Below are positions 44,188 through 54,764 of a stretch of 54,764 nucleotides of DNA, in pieces. Every line of letters starts with the position of its first letter. Within the stretch, counting starts at the first letter, position 1. The notes under the pieces are model-generated. The model made no database searches. It was not told the DNA's origin and saw only the letters and a list, made by a program, of their open reading frames with translations. The position numbers were made by a program, and so were the translations under genes. Source of the stretch: Betaproteobacteria bacterium (GTDB lineage: Bacteria > Pseudomonadota > Gammaproteobacteria > Burkholderiales > Burkholderiaceae_D); contig JANXTA010000134.1 of NCBI GenBank assembly GCA_025356395.1, positions 1 to 54,764 on the forward strand. Reading direction: 5' to 3'.

Positions 44188-47100
44188 GTCGCGGCCTCGG
44201 GCATCGCTCCGGGCTTCGCGAGCGACTTGCGACCGAACCACTTGCGCACCAGCACGTAGAACAGCGGCACGAAGAAGATCGCCAGCGCGGTCGCGGTCAG
44301 CATGCCGCCGATCACGGCGGTGCCGATCGCGACCCGGCTCTTGGCGCCGGCACCGGTCGAGATCGCCAGCGGCAGCACCCCGAAGATGAACGCGAGGCTG
44401 GTCATCAGGATCGGTCGCAGCCGCAGGCGCGCCGCATCGAGCGCCGCGTCGATCGCGGACTTGCCGGCCTTCTCGGCCTGTTCGGCGAACTCGACGATCA
44501 GGATGGCGTTCTTGGCAGCCAGCCCCATCGTCGTCAGCAGGCCGACCTGGAAGTAGACGTCGTTCTCGAGGCCTCGCAACGACACCGCAAGCGCAGCGCC
44601 GATGAGGCCCAGCGGCATCACCAGCATCACCGACGCAGGGATGGACCAGCTCTCGTACAGCGCGGCTAGGCACAGGAACACGACCAGCAGCGACAGCGCG
44701 TAGAGCACCGGCGCCTGCCCACCGGAGATGCGCTCCTGGTACGACAGGCCGCTCCACGCGGTCGACACGCCGTCGAGCTTGCCGGCGAGCTCGAGCATCT
44801 TGGTCATCGCGTCGCCCGAGCTGCGGCCCTCGGCCGCCTGGCCTTGCAGTTCGTAGGCCGAGTTGCCGTTGAAGCGCGTCAGCGTCGACGGGGCCTGGCC
44901 CCACGAGATCTTGGAGAACGCGGAGAACGGCGACATCTGGCCGGCCGCGTTGCGGACCGACCAGTTGGTCAGGTCCTCGGGTCGTGCGCGATACGGCGCG
45001 TCGCCCTGCACGTACACGCGCTTGACGCGGCCGCGGTCGACGAAGTCGTTGACATAGTTGCCGCCCCACGCGGCCGACAGCGTGCCGTCGACCTGCGACT
45101 GCGTGAGGCCGAGCGCACCGACCTTCTCGGCGTCGATGGCGATCGACAGTGTCGGGACGTCGTCGAGCGAGTTGACGCGCACCGCCTTGAGCAGCGGATC
45201 GGCCTGCGCTTCCGAGAGCAACTGGTCGCGACGCGCCTTGAAGTCTTCGCGCGAGAGGCTGCCCGTGTTGAGCAGTTCGAGCGTGAAGCCGCTCGATTGG
45301 CCCAGACCGCGCACCGCCGGTGGATTGAGCGCGAAGAACTGCACGTCGCGCAGGCTCGCGAGCTGGCTGTTGGCGCGCTGCGTGATCGCGGAAGCCGCGT
45401 TCGCCGCGCCCTTGCGATCGTCCCAGGGTGTGAAGGCCATGAAGCCGCGGCCGGCGTTCTGCCCAGTGCCCGCCTGGTTGCCGCCCGCGATCGTGTAGAC
45501 GATGCTGACGTTGTCCTTCTCGTTCTCGAGGAAGTACTTCTCGATCTGGGCCGCGGCCTGCAGCGTGCGGTCCTGGGTCGCGCCAGCCGGCAGCGTGAAC
45601 TGGATCTGCGCGATGCCCTGGTCCTCGACCGGCAGGAAACTGGTGGGCAGGCGCACGAACACGAACACCAGCAACGCGACGACGCCGACGTAGACCAGGA
45701 TCGCCGCGATCCAGTGCTCGATCACCCACGCGACGCCCTTGCGATAGCGGTCCGAGGTTCGGGCGAACCAGTCGTTGAAGCGGTCTCCCTGCCGATGGGC
45801 GTAGCGGGCGATGCGGTTGCGGCGGGTGACGCCGCGGTCCTCGCGGCGCTTGATCAGCGTTGCCGTCAGCGCGGGCGACAGCACCAGCGCGACGACCACC
45901 GACAGCAGCATCGACGAGACGATGGTGATTGAGAACTGGCGATAGATCTGGCCCACCGACCCACCGAAGAAAGCCATCGGCGTGAACACGGCCGACAGCA
46001 CGAGCGCGATCGCGATCAGCGCGGTCTGGATCTCGCCCATCGACTGGATCGTCGCGTCGCGCGCCGAGATGTCCGGATCTTCGTGCATGACCCGCTCGAC
46101 GTTCTCCACGACGATGATCGCGTCGTCGACCAGCAGACCGATCGACAAGACGAGTCCGAAGAGCGTCAGCGTGTTGATGGAGAAGCCGAACAGTGCCAGC
46201 ACGCCGAACGTGCCGAGCAACACCACCGGCACGGCGATGGCCGGGATCAGCGTCGCGCGCCAGCTCTGCAGGAACACGAACATCACGATGACGACCAGCA
46301 CGATCGCCTCGAACAGCGTGATGACGACCTCCTCGACCGACAGCTTGATGAAAGCCGTCGCATCCTGCGGATAGGCGTACTTGAAGCCGGCCGGGAAGGT
46401 CGGCGCGCGGCGCTCGATCTCGGCCTTGACCAGCGCGGCCGTCTTCAGCGCATCGGCACCCGGCGCGAGCAGGATCGCGATGCCGGTCGCGGGGTGGCCG
46501 TTGAGGCGGCTGACCTGCGTGTACGCCTCGGACCCCAGTTCGACGCGGGCGACGTCGCGCAGCAGCACCTTCGATCCGTCGGTCTGCGTCTTGACGATAA
46601 TCCTGCGGAACTCTTCGGGCGTGGTCAGCCGCGATCGCGCGGTCACCGTGGCATTGAGCATCTGTCCGTCGAGCGCCGGCTGCGCGCCGATCTGGCCGGC
46701 CGCGACCTGCGTGTTCTGCGCGGTGATCGCCGAGATGATGTCGCTCGGCATCAGCTTGAAGCTTGTCAGCTTGAAAGGGTCCATCCAGATGCGCATCGCG
46801 TACTGGGTGCCGAACACGTTGACGTCGCCCACGCCGGCAATGCGACCGATCGGGTCCTGCAGCGTCGACACGAGGTAGTCCGCGACGTCGCCGTTGGTGA
46901 CGCGGTCGGTCTCGTCGTAGACCGACACCACCATCAGGAAGTCGGCATTCGACTTGGTCACGATCAGGCCCTGCTGCTGGACTTGCGCGGGAAGGCGCGG
47001 CAACGCCTGCTGCACCTTGTTCTGGACCTGGACCTGTGCGATATCGGGGTTGGTGCCCTTCTCGAAGGTCACCGTCACCGTGACCTGGCCCGCCGAGTTG

Positions 47101-47348
47101 GACTGCGCCGAAAAGTAGATCAACCCGTCGAGACCGGTGAGCTGCTGCTCGATGACCTGCGTCACGCTGGACTCGAGCGTGTCGGCCGACGCACCCGGAT
47201 AGGTCGCGCGGATGTTGACCGATGGCGGCGCGATGTCGGGGTACTGGGCGATCGGCAGCGAGAGGATGCCGCCGACGCCGGCCAGCATGATCACGATCGC
47301 GATGACCCACGCGAAGATGGGCCGATCGATGAAGACGCGGGAGATCAT
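44184..47348 (-). CDS. RND efflux pump inner-membrane transporter (AcrB/MexB family)
   Basis: A 1054-residue hydrophobe/amphiphile-type RND transporter, the expected length. N-terminal FIDRPIFAWVIAIVIMLAGV, the porter domain with QYPDIAPPSVNIRATYPGA, the transmembrane proton-relay Asp pair in GLLVDDAIIVVENVERVM, FTPMAFFGGSVGQIYRQFSIT, and the second-half LLTTMGLAAKNAILIVEFAEQ and SLAFIFGVLPLAIS are present. It drives proton-coupled export of hydrophobic compounds from the periplasm through the outer-membrane factor. Stop and start codons overlap with both flanking genes. Substrates cannot be read from the sequence. Confidence 0.96.
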   Translation of the reverse strand: MISRVFIDRPIFAWVIAIVIMLAGVGGILSLPIAQYPDIAPPSVNIRATYPGASADTLESSVTQVIEQQLTGLDGLIYFSAQSNSAGQVTVTVTFEKGTNPDIAQVQVQNKVQQALPRLPAQVQQQGLIVTKSNADFLMVVSVYDETDRVTNGDVADYLVSTLQDPIGRIAGVGDVNVFGTQYAMRIWMDPFKLTSFKLMPSDIISAITAQNTQVAAGQIGAQPALDGQMLNATVTARSRLTTPEEFRRIIVKTQTDGSKVLLRDVARVELGSEAYTQVSRLNGHPATGIAILLAPGADALKTAALVKAEIERRAPTFPAGFKYAYPQDATAFIKLSVEEVVITLFEAIVLVVIVMFVFLQSWRATLIPAIAVPVVLLGTFGVLALFGFSINTLTLFGLVLSIGLLVDDAIIVVENVERVMHEDPDISARDATIQSMGEIQTALIAIALVLSAVFTPMAFFGGSVGQIYRQFSITIVSSMLLSVVVALVLSPALTATLIKRREDRGVTRRNRIARYAHRQGDRFNDWFARTSDRYRKGVAWVIEHWIAAILVYVGVVALLVFVFVRLPTSFLPVEDQGIAQIQFTLPAGATQDRTLQAAAQIEKYFLENEKDNVSIVYTIAGGNQAGTGQNAGRGFMAFTPWDDRKGAANAASAITQRANSQLASLRDVQFFALNPPAVRGLGQSSGFTLELLNTGSLSREDFKARRDQLLSEAQADPLLKAVRVNSLDDVPTLSIAIDAEKVGALGLTQSQVDGTLSAAWGGNYVNDFVDRGRVKRVYVQGDAPYRARPEDLTNWSVRNAAGQMSPFSAFSKISWGQAPSTLTRFNGNSAYELQGQAAEGRSSGDAMTKMLELAGKLDGVSTAWSGLSYQERISGGQAPVLYALSLLVVFLCLAALYESWSIPASVMLVMPLGLIGAALAVSLRGLENDVYFQVGLLTTMGLAAKNAILIVEFAEQAEKAGKSAIDAALDAARLRLRPILMTSLAFIFGVLPLAISTGAGAKSRVAIGTAVIGGMLTATALAIFFVPLFYVLVRKWFGRKSLAKPGAMPEAAT

Positions 47349-48616
47349 TTCGGCGCGGACTCGGGCGCGGCTTGCCGGGTGTCAGCCTGCTTTTCCGCCG
47401 GCTTCGAGCCCGCCGGCACCGGCTTCACGGCCTGGCCGGCCTTGACGCGACTGAGACCTTCGACGACGACGCGATCACCGGCCGCGAGACCGCTCGACAC
47501 CAGCCACTTGTCGCCGACGGTCCGGTCGGCCTTCACGCTCTTCTGCACCAGCTTGTCGTCGGCGCCCACCAGCATCACGGCCGCGTTGCCGCGCGGGTCG
47601 CGCGACACGCCCTGCTGCGGCACCAGGATCGCGTCCCGCGCCGTCGACTGCGACAGCCGCGCGCGGACGTACATGCCGGGTAGCAGCAGCCCGGCGGCAT
47701 TGGGGAAGCGCGCGCGCAGCGTGACCGCGCCGGTCCCCGAGTCAACCATCGCTTCGGCGAATTCGAGTCTTCCCGCGGCCGGGTAGTCGCTGCCGTCCTC
47801 GAGCTTCAGCAGCACTTCGGCCGAAGAGGGAATCGTGTTGCCGCTCGCCAGCGAGCGACGCAGCGCGACGAGGTCCGCACTCGACTGCGGGATGTCGACG
47901 AAGATCGGATCGAGTCGCTGGATGGTCGTCAGCGCATCGGCCTGGTTGGCCGTAACCAGTGCCCCGGTGGTGACGATCGAGCGACCGATGCGGCCGGTGA
48001 TCGGCGCCGGCACGCTCGTGAAGCGCTGGTTGATGGCCGCGATGTCGACCAGTGCCTTGTTCTGCGCGACCGACGCGGCCGCCTGCCGCGACACGGCCAG
48101 CGCGTCGGAGTAGTCCTGCAGGCTGACGGCCTCGATCTCGGACAGCGGCTTGTAGCGCTTCGCCTTCGCCTCCGCCGTTTCGCGCGTGGCTTCGGCGCTC
48201 GCGAGGTTGGCGCGCGCCTGCGCCTCGGCAGCGCGATAGAGGCTGGGGTCGATGCGATACAGCGTCTGGCCGGCCTTGACCAGCGAGCCTTCCTCGAACA
48301 GTCGGGCTTGGATCACGCCCGACACCTGCGGCCTCACGTCCGAGGTTTCGTAGGCGCTGGTGCGTCCACCGAGTTCGGTCGCGAGCGCGACCGATTCGGT
48401 CTTCATCACGACGTAGCCGACCTCGGTGGGCGGCGGCTTGGCCTTGTCGTCGGCCTTCTTGCAGCCGGCCAGGGCCGTGACGACCACCAGCAGCACGACG
48501 AAGGGCCGCGATCCGCGTCGGAGGGCGCGAGGATGCAGGGATCGCGTCCGGCGCGACAGATCGTGATCGAAGGGCAAGATGAATCCGTACTCGTGACGTA
48601 ACGACCGGAGCGGCAC
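47345..48616 (-). CDS. RND efflux periplasmic adaptor (AcrA/MexA family lipoprotein)
   Basis: A membrane-fusion protein of 423 residues if the GTG at 48616 is used; no ATG is available before the signal sequence and no ribosome-binding site is obvious, so the exact start is uncertain. The signal ends in a lipobox (VVVTALAGCKK). Then come the lipoyl halves (VRPQVSGVIQARLFEEGSLVKAG and VPAPITGRIGRSIVTTGALV), an alpha-hairpin (AEAQARANLASAEATRETAEAKAKRY), and the beta-barrel and membrane-proximal domains. It is first in the adaptor-pump-duct operon. No TetR regulator is adjacent. Confidence 0.94.
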   Translation of the reverse strand: MPLRSLRHEYGFILPFDHDLSRRTRSLHPRALRRGSRPFVVLLVVVTALAGCKKADDKAKPPPTEVGYVVMKTESVALATELGGRTSAYETSDVRPQVSGVIQARLFEEGSLVKAGQTLYRIDPSLYRAAEAQARANLASAEATRETAEAKAKRYKPLSEIEAVSLQDYSDALAVSRQAAASVAQNKALVDIAAINQRFTSVPAPITGRIGRSIVTTGALVTANQADALTTIQRLDPIFVDIPQSSADLVALRRSLASGNTIPSSAEVLLKLEDGSDYPAAGRLEFAEAMVDSGTGAVTLRARFPNAAGLLLPGMYVRARLSQSTARDAILVPQQGVSRDPRGNAAVMLVGADDKLVQKSVKADRTVGDKWLVSSGLAAGDRVVVEGLSRVKAGQAVKPVPAGSKPAEKQADTRQAAPESAPK

Positions 48617-48773
48617 GAGGCCGCTGGTCGACAGGGTGTTGTGGGGATTGCAGTGAGGACGGCGTGCGCAGGTCGGACCGCGCTTCGTGATCCGACGATC
48701 GCGGCCGGGTGGACCGAAATGCCGCGAGCGCCAGTATCACCGATTCATGGCGACCGACTCACAGCGAGCCGAA

Positions 48774-50621
48774 TCAGATCGGGCAGGTCCGCTCCTGCAG
48801 CCAGGCCAGCGTCGCGCCGGTCACCAGCGGCGAGAGTCGCGTACGCACCGTGTCGTGATAGGCGTTCAGCCACCGCCGCTCGTCGTCGCGCAACAGCGCG
48901 AGGTCGATGCAGCGCGTGTCGATCGGGCAGAGCGTCAGCGTCTCGAACTCGAGGAACTCGCCGAACTCGCCCTTGCCATCGACCGCACCCTCGAAGCGCG
49001 CCGGGATCGCCAGCACCAGGTTCTCGATGCGCACGCCCCACTGGCCGGGGCGGTAGATGCCCGGCTCGTCCGAGGTGATCATCCCGGGCTCCATCGCGGT
49101 GTGCGGCTCGGGCGGCGCGTGCGGCGAGATCGACTGCGGTCCTTCGTGCACGTTGAGGAAGTAGCCCACGCCGTGCCCGGTGCCGTGGCCGTAGTCGACG
49201 CCAGCAGCCCAGATCGGCGCCCGCGCCAGCGCGTCGAGGCTGGGCGACCGCGTGCCGCGCGGGAAGCGTGCCGTCGCCAGAGCGATCATCCCCTTGAGCA
49301 CCAGTGTGAAGTCACGCTTCTGCGGCGCGGAGACGGTCCCGATCGGCACGACCCGCGTGATGTCGGTTGTGCCCGACGTGTACTGGCCGCCCGAGTCGAT
49401 CAACAACAGGCCGTCGCCGACGATGGTCGAGTGCGACGCCCCGGTGGCGCGGTAGTGCGGCATCGCGCCGTTGGCGTTGAAGCCGGCGATGGTCGAGAAG
49501 CTGCACGACACGAAGCCGTCGCGCTGTGCGCGGGCCGCCGTGATCTTCTCGTCGATGGTCAGTTCGGTAATCGACTCTCCGCCCGCCTGGGCCTGCGCGA
49601 GAGCGTCCTCGAACCACGTGAAGAACTCGGCCAGCGCCGCGCCGTCCTGTTCCATTGCGCGCCGCACGTTGGCCGCTTCGTCGGCGCTCTTGCGTGACTT
49701 CGCGAAGGTCGACGGGTTGATCGCCTCGACGACCCGGACGGTCGACGGCACGGCCTCACGGAACGCCAGCGTGATGCGGCGCGGGTCGACCAGCAGGACG
49801 CGATCGTCCTTGAGCGCGCCGAGTGCGCGACGCGCGTCGGCGTAGGGCGCGATGCGGACGCCGTCGGCCTGCAGCGTCGCGAGCACGCCGGCCGGCACCT
49901 TGCCGTCGCCGATGAAGAGGGTCGCCGCGTCGGGCCCGATCAGCGCGTGCGCGATGAAGACCGGGTTGTATTCGACGTCGCTGCCCCGCAAATTGAACAA
50001 CCACGCGATGTCGTCGAGCGTCGAGATGAAGTGGGCATCGGCGCCCGAGGCCTTCATGGCCACGCGCACCTCCGCGAGCTTGTCGGCACGCGAGCGCGGG
50101 GCGAACGGGCTGAGGTGTTCGTAGATCGGCGGCGTCGGCAGCGACGGCCGGTCGGGCCACACGTCGTCGAGCAGGTCGACGCCGGTCTCGAGCGTGATGC
50201 CGCGCTCGGACAGCGCGGCGCGAAGGTGTCGTGCTGCAGCCAAGCCGATCACGCTGCCGTCGACCGCGACGACGTCGCCCATCTGCAGGTGGTCGACCAT
50301 CCACTCGACGTGCGCGGTGCCGCCCGCGGCGGCCATGCGCATCGACTCGATGCCGGTGCCCGCGAGTTCAGCGTCGGCCTGCATCCAGTAGCGGCTGTCG
50401 GCCCACACGCCCGCGAAGTCGCGGGCGACGACCAGCGTGCCCGCCGAGCCCGAGAAGCCCGAGGCCCACACGCGGCTTGCCCAGCGGCCCGGGACGTATT
50501 CGGACAGGTGCGGATCGGACGACGGGATCAGCACGGCCGCGATGCCCCGCTTCGTCATGGCGGCCTTGAGGGCCTGGATGCGCTGGCGCACGGCGGCGCG
50601 GGAGTGTTCGATGATGTCCAT
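48774..50621 (-). CDS. pepP: Xaa-Pro aminopeptidase (M24B, XPNPEP1-like)
   Basis: A 615-residue three-domain aminopeptidase P of the eukaryotic-like long type (two creatinase-N-like domains then the pita-bread catalytic domain), longer than E. coli PepP (441). Metal ligands are in place: Asp409 (LLLIDSGGQY), Asp420 (GTTDITR), His483 (GHGTGHGVGYFLNVHEGP) and Glu519 (SDEPGIY). It removes N-terminal residues preceding proline in the cytoplasm. No signal peptide is seen. Divergent from the TPR gene. The symbol is by function; orthology to E. coli pepP is not claimed. Confidence 0.9.
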   Translation of the reverse strand: MDIIEHSRAAVRQRIQALKAAMTKRGIAAVLIPSSDPHLSEYVPGRWASRVWASGFSGSAGTLVVARDFAGVWADSRYWMQADAELAGTGIESMRMAAAGGTAHVEWMVDHLQMGDVVAVDGSVIGLAAARHLRAALSERGITLETGVDLLDDVWPDRPSLPTPPIYEHLSPFAPRSRADKLAEVRVAMKASGADAHFISTLDDIAWLFNLRGSDVEYNPVFIAHALIGPDAATLFIGDGKVPAGVLATLQADGVRIAPYADARRALGALKDDRVLLVDPRRITLAFREAVPSTVRVVEAINPSTFAKSRKSADEAANVRRAMEQDGAALAEFFTWFEDALAQAQAGGESITELTIDEKITAARAQRDGFVSCSFSTIAGFNANGAMPHYRATGASHSTIVGDGLLLIDSGGQYTSGTTDITRVVPIGTVSAPQKRDFTLVLKGMIALATARFPRGTRSPSLDALARAPIWAAGVDYGHGTGHGVGYFLNVHEGPQSISPHAPPEPHTAMEPGMITSDEPGIYRPGQWGVRIENLVLAIPARFEGAVDGKGEFGEFLEFETLTLCPIDTRCIDLALLRDDERRWLNAYHDTVRTRLSPLVTGATLAWLQERTCPI

Positions 50622-50703
50622 GGCAGAGACCGGTCAGGCGGGGAAAGGGTGAATTATGAACGGGTCGGGCGGCAGCGTCGCGCTTCGCTAGACTCCGCGC
50701 GTC

Positions 50704-52515
50704 ATGAACAACCATCCGCTCGACGACGAGATCGCAGCCTTGCGCCGCGTGCTGCTGCGCGACCCGGCCGACCTCCGCAGCCTCACCGCACTCGCACAGG
50801 CGCTGTTCGACGCAGGTCGGCATCGCGAGGCGATCGCGCGCCTGCGCCAGCGCGTTGGGCTGCGGCCGATGGACCCCGAAGCGCATCGCGACCTCGGCAT
50901 GGCGCTGGCGCAGGTCGGTTCGACGAAGGAGGCACTGCTCTCGCTGAAGCGGTCGATCGCGATCGAGCCGCGCAGCGCGGTCACGCGGTTCGACCTTGCC
51001 AACCTGCTGCTGCAGGGCGGGCAGGGTGACGAGGCCGCGCGGCACTATCGGTCGGCCATCGCCTTCGATGCGTCGTGGTCGGTGCCGCATGCGAATCTCG
51101 GCGGCCTGGAGTTGAGCCGCGGTCGCGCGCACGAGGCGATAGCCCACTTCCGCGAAGCGCTGGCGCGCGACGTCGACCGTGCCGAAGCGGCCAGCGGCCT
51201 CGGCTCGGCGCTGCTCGCGGTCGGCCGCATCGACGAGGCCGTGGCATGCCTGCGCTCCGCGTCGCTGCGCCTGCCGGACGACGTGCTGATCGGTCTCGGC
51301 CTCGGTCGCGCGTTGCGTGCCGCGGGTCTCGTCGACGAAGCCATCGCGGTCCACGATGCACTGACGGTGGCGCATCCCGACCTCGTCATGGGATGGGACG
51401 AACTGGCACTGGACCTGTGGGAGATCGACGACTTCCAGCGCGCGCTCGCCGCTGCCCGTCGGTCGGTCGGCATCGACCCGCTTCGTGCGGTATCGCACAT
51501 TCATCTGGGCAACATCCTCGCCGACACGGGCCGGGTGGCCGAGGCGAAGCAGGCTTATCGCCACGCGCTCAAGCTCGCGCCGCGCAGTGCGCTCGCGCGC
51601 TGGAATCTCGCGCTGGCCGAACTGACGCTGGGCGAGTTCGGGAAGGGTTGGGACGACTACGAGGCGCGCTGGGACTGCGCCGAGTTTCCGTCGCCACGCA
51701 GGCATCGCGATAGGCCGCCGCTGCGACCCGGCAGCGACCTCAAGGGCAAGCGCGTGCTGGTGCACGCCGAGCAGGGCTACGGCGATACCATCCAGTTCAT
51801 GCGGCTCGTGCCGCTGCTGACCGCGCGGGGCGCAGCGGTGGTCTTCGAGATCCAGCCGGCGCTCGCCGAACTGGCGCTGCGGGTCGATGGCATCGGTCAG
51901 GTCGTCGCGGCGGGAGATGCACTGCCACCCACCGATTTCCAGGTGCCGCTGCTGAGCCTGCCGCGCGTGCTCGACCACCACGAGCCGGAGGGTGCTTCGG
52001 TGCCCTATCTACGGGCTTCTTCCACGGCCGAGACGCGTGAGGTTTCATCGCCGATGCGTATCGGTATCGCGTGGACCGGCAGCGGCCGCTTCGCGACCAA
52101 TCGTCGACGGCTGCTGCGGCTCGAACGGATCGTGCGATGGTTTTCCATCGCGAACGTCGAATGGGTCGGGCTGCAGAAGGAGATACCCGCCGCCGACGAG
52201 GCACTCGCGAATCGCCTCGTCGACCGCGCGCCGCGGCTGATGGCGGCGACTTCCTTCGAGAGCTTCACCGACACGGCCGATTGCATCGCCGGGCTCGACC
52301 TCGTGATCAGCGTCGACACGGCAGTGGCGCACCTCGCCGCGGCGATGGGCAAGCCGACGTGGATCCTGTTGCCGTTCGCGGCCGACTTCCGCTGGCTGCT
52401 CGATCGCGACGACAGTCCGTGGTACCCGACTGTCCGCTTGTTCCGGTCACGCGACCCGCATCGCTGGGACGGAGTGATCGAGGGCATCGCAGCCGAACTG
52501 GAACGGCGGCCTTAA
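50704..52515 (+). CDS. TPR protein with C-terminal glycosyltransferase-like domain
   Basis: A 603-residue protein. Residues about 1-320 are eight to nine tetratricopeptide repeats (for example ALAQALFDAGRHREAIARLR, DLGMALAQVGSTKEALLSLK, ANLGGLELSRGRAHEAIAHF). After a linker, residues about 340-600 resemble the GT9/heptosyltransferase-like domain that commonly follows TPRs in betaproteobacteria: VLVHAEQGYGDTIQFMRLVP, IGIAWTGSGRFATNRRRLL, LDLVISVDTAVAHLAAAMGKPTWILLP. The sugar donor and acceptor are unknown. Its TAA stop is the first base triplet of the inverted-repeat element downstream. Confidence 0.85.
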   Translation: MNNHPLDDEIAALRRVLLRDPADLRSLTALAQALFDAGRHREAIARLRQRVGLRPMDPEAHRDLGMALAQVGSTKEALLSLKRSIAIEPRSAVTRFDLANLLLQGGQGDEAARHYRSAIAFDASWSVPHANLGGLELSRGRAHEAIAHFREALARDVDRAEAASGLGSALLAVGRIDEAVACLRSASLRLPDDVLIGLGLGRALRAAGLVDEAIAVHDALTVAHPDLVMGWDELALDLWEIDDFQRALAAARRSVGIDPLRAVSHIHLGNILADTGRVAEAKQAYRHALKLAPRSALARWNLALAELTLGEFGKGWDDYEARWDCAEFPSPRRHRDRPPLRPGSDLKGKRVLVHAEQGYGDTIQFMRLVPLLTARGAAVVFEIQPALAELALRVDGIGQVVAAGDALPPTDFQVPLLSLPRVLDHHEPEGASVPYLRASSTAETREVSSPMRIGIAWTGSGRFATNRRRLLRLERIVRWFSIANVEWVGLQKEIPAADEALANRLVDRAPRLMAATSFESFTDTADCIAGLDLVISVDTAVAHLAAAMGKPTWILLPFAADFRWLLDRDDSPWYPTVRLFRSRDPHRWDGVIEGIAAELERRP

Positions 52516-52667
52516 CAGGCTGTTGAAAAGCTACTGCGGCGGCCGTCTGTGGCCGAATGTTATCGATGCGGTGGTGCTCGGAATCTTCACGGACTCAAGT
52601 ACGTTCCGGTTTCTTCGCTCCGTGCGCCTTGCACACCACCGTCCTCGCTACGCTTTTCAACCGCCTG

Positions 52668-52671
<4 letters not shown>
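52512..52671. repeat. 160-bp MITE-like inverted-repeat element between convergent genes
   Basis: The left end TTAACAGGCTGTTGAAAAGC and the right end, read on the other strand, TTAACAGGCGGTTGAAAAGC match at 19 of 20 positions. Both termini include TTAA, and the TAA stop codons of both flanking convergent genes lie inside the ends. The interior of about 120 bases has no credible gene. Candidates are a miniature inverted-repeat transposable element or a dispersed intergenic repeat that doubles as a bidirectional terminator. Confidence 0.75.

Positions 52672-54764
<2,093 letters not shown>

Overview
The window is high-GC, gene-dense chromosomal DNA from a proteobacterium, most likely a betaproteobacterium of Burkholderiales type. 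Supporting signs are glcDEF, a PEP-CTERM-tagged exported protein, a Phe-leader attenuator in front of aroG, ettA, ynfA and an RND tripartite pump. This is inferred from family content only. No rRNA, tRNA, CRISPR array or complete insertion sequence was seen. No gene-free stretch exceeds about 300 bases.

Left edge (1-2.5 kb): visibly more A/T-rich than the rest. It carries a three-gene minus-strand operon: an exported caspase-like peptidase, a one-TM protein with an I9-like C-terminal domain, and a truncated SulP-type permease. A foreign ORF end next to the truncation suggests a mobile-element junction. From 2.5 to 5.5 kb lie a YpfJ metallopeptidase, a CHRD lipoprotein, a DUF72 protein and a small membrane protein.

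5.5-22 kb is rich in 2-hydroxyacid oxidation: glcDEF, an FMN-dependent L-lactate dehydrogenase and a second GlcD-like D-lactate dehydrogenase. It also holds lrgAB coupled to an FAD oxidoreductase, a RelE/ParE-type toxin-antitoxin pair, an aldo/keto reductase, a MetX-like hydrolase, a frameshifted VHL-beta/PEP-CTERM gene, and an AraC regulator divergent from an Fsr-like efflux gene. 22-28 kb has glucokinase, ynfA, a cobalamin adenosyltransferase and a tandem pair of exported M3 metallopeptidases.

28-37.6 kb: a minus-strand operon of HD-GYP phosphodiesterase, DUF805, an FAD-oxidase/methyltransferase fusion and an exported protein; then aroG with a leader-peptide attenuator; then ABA4-like, TetR, SRPBCC and ArsR genes with visible palindromic operators. 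37.7-42.6 kb: ettA, a GlsB-type membrane protein, an EamA transporter with a His-rich tail and a broken chromate transporter. 42.8-54.8 kb: an RND efflux operon, an aminopeptidase P, a TPR/glycosyltransferase-like protein, a 160-bp inverted-repeat element and a glnS with an unusual internal insertion, cut by the window edge.

An unusual number of otherwise well-preserved genes carry single stops or frameshifts (near 17.06, 28.87, 30.78, 35.0, 36.7-36.9 and 41.14 kb). Either several genes are decaying or the consensus contains errors. The strongest leads are the caspase operon, the GlnRS insertion, the aroG attenuator, the lrgAB/glc association and the paired ArsR operators.
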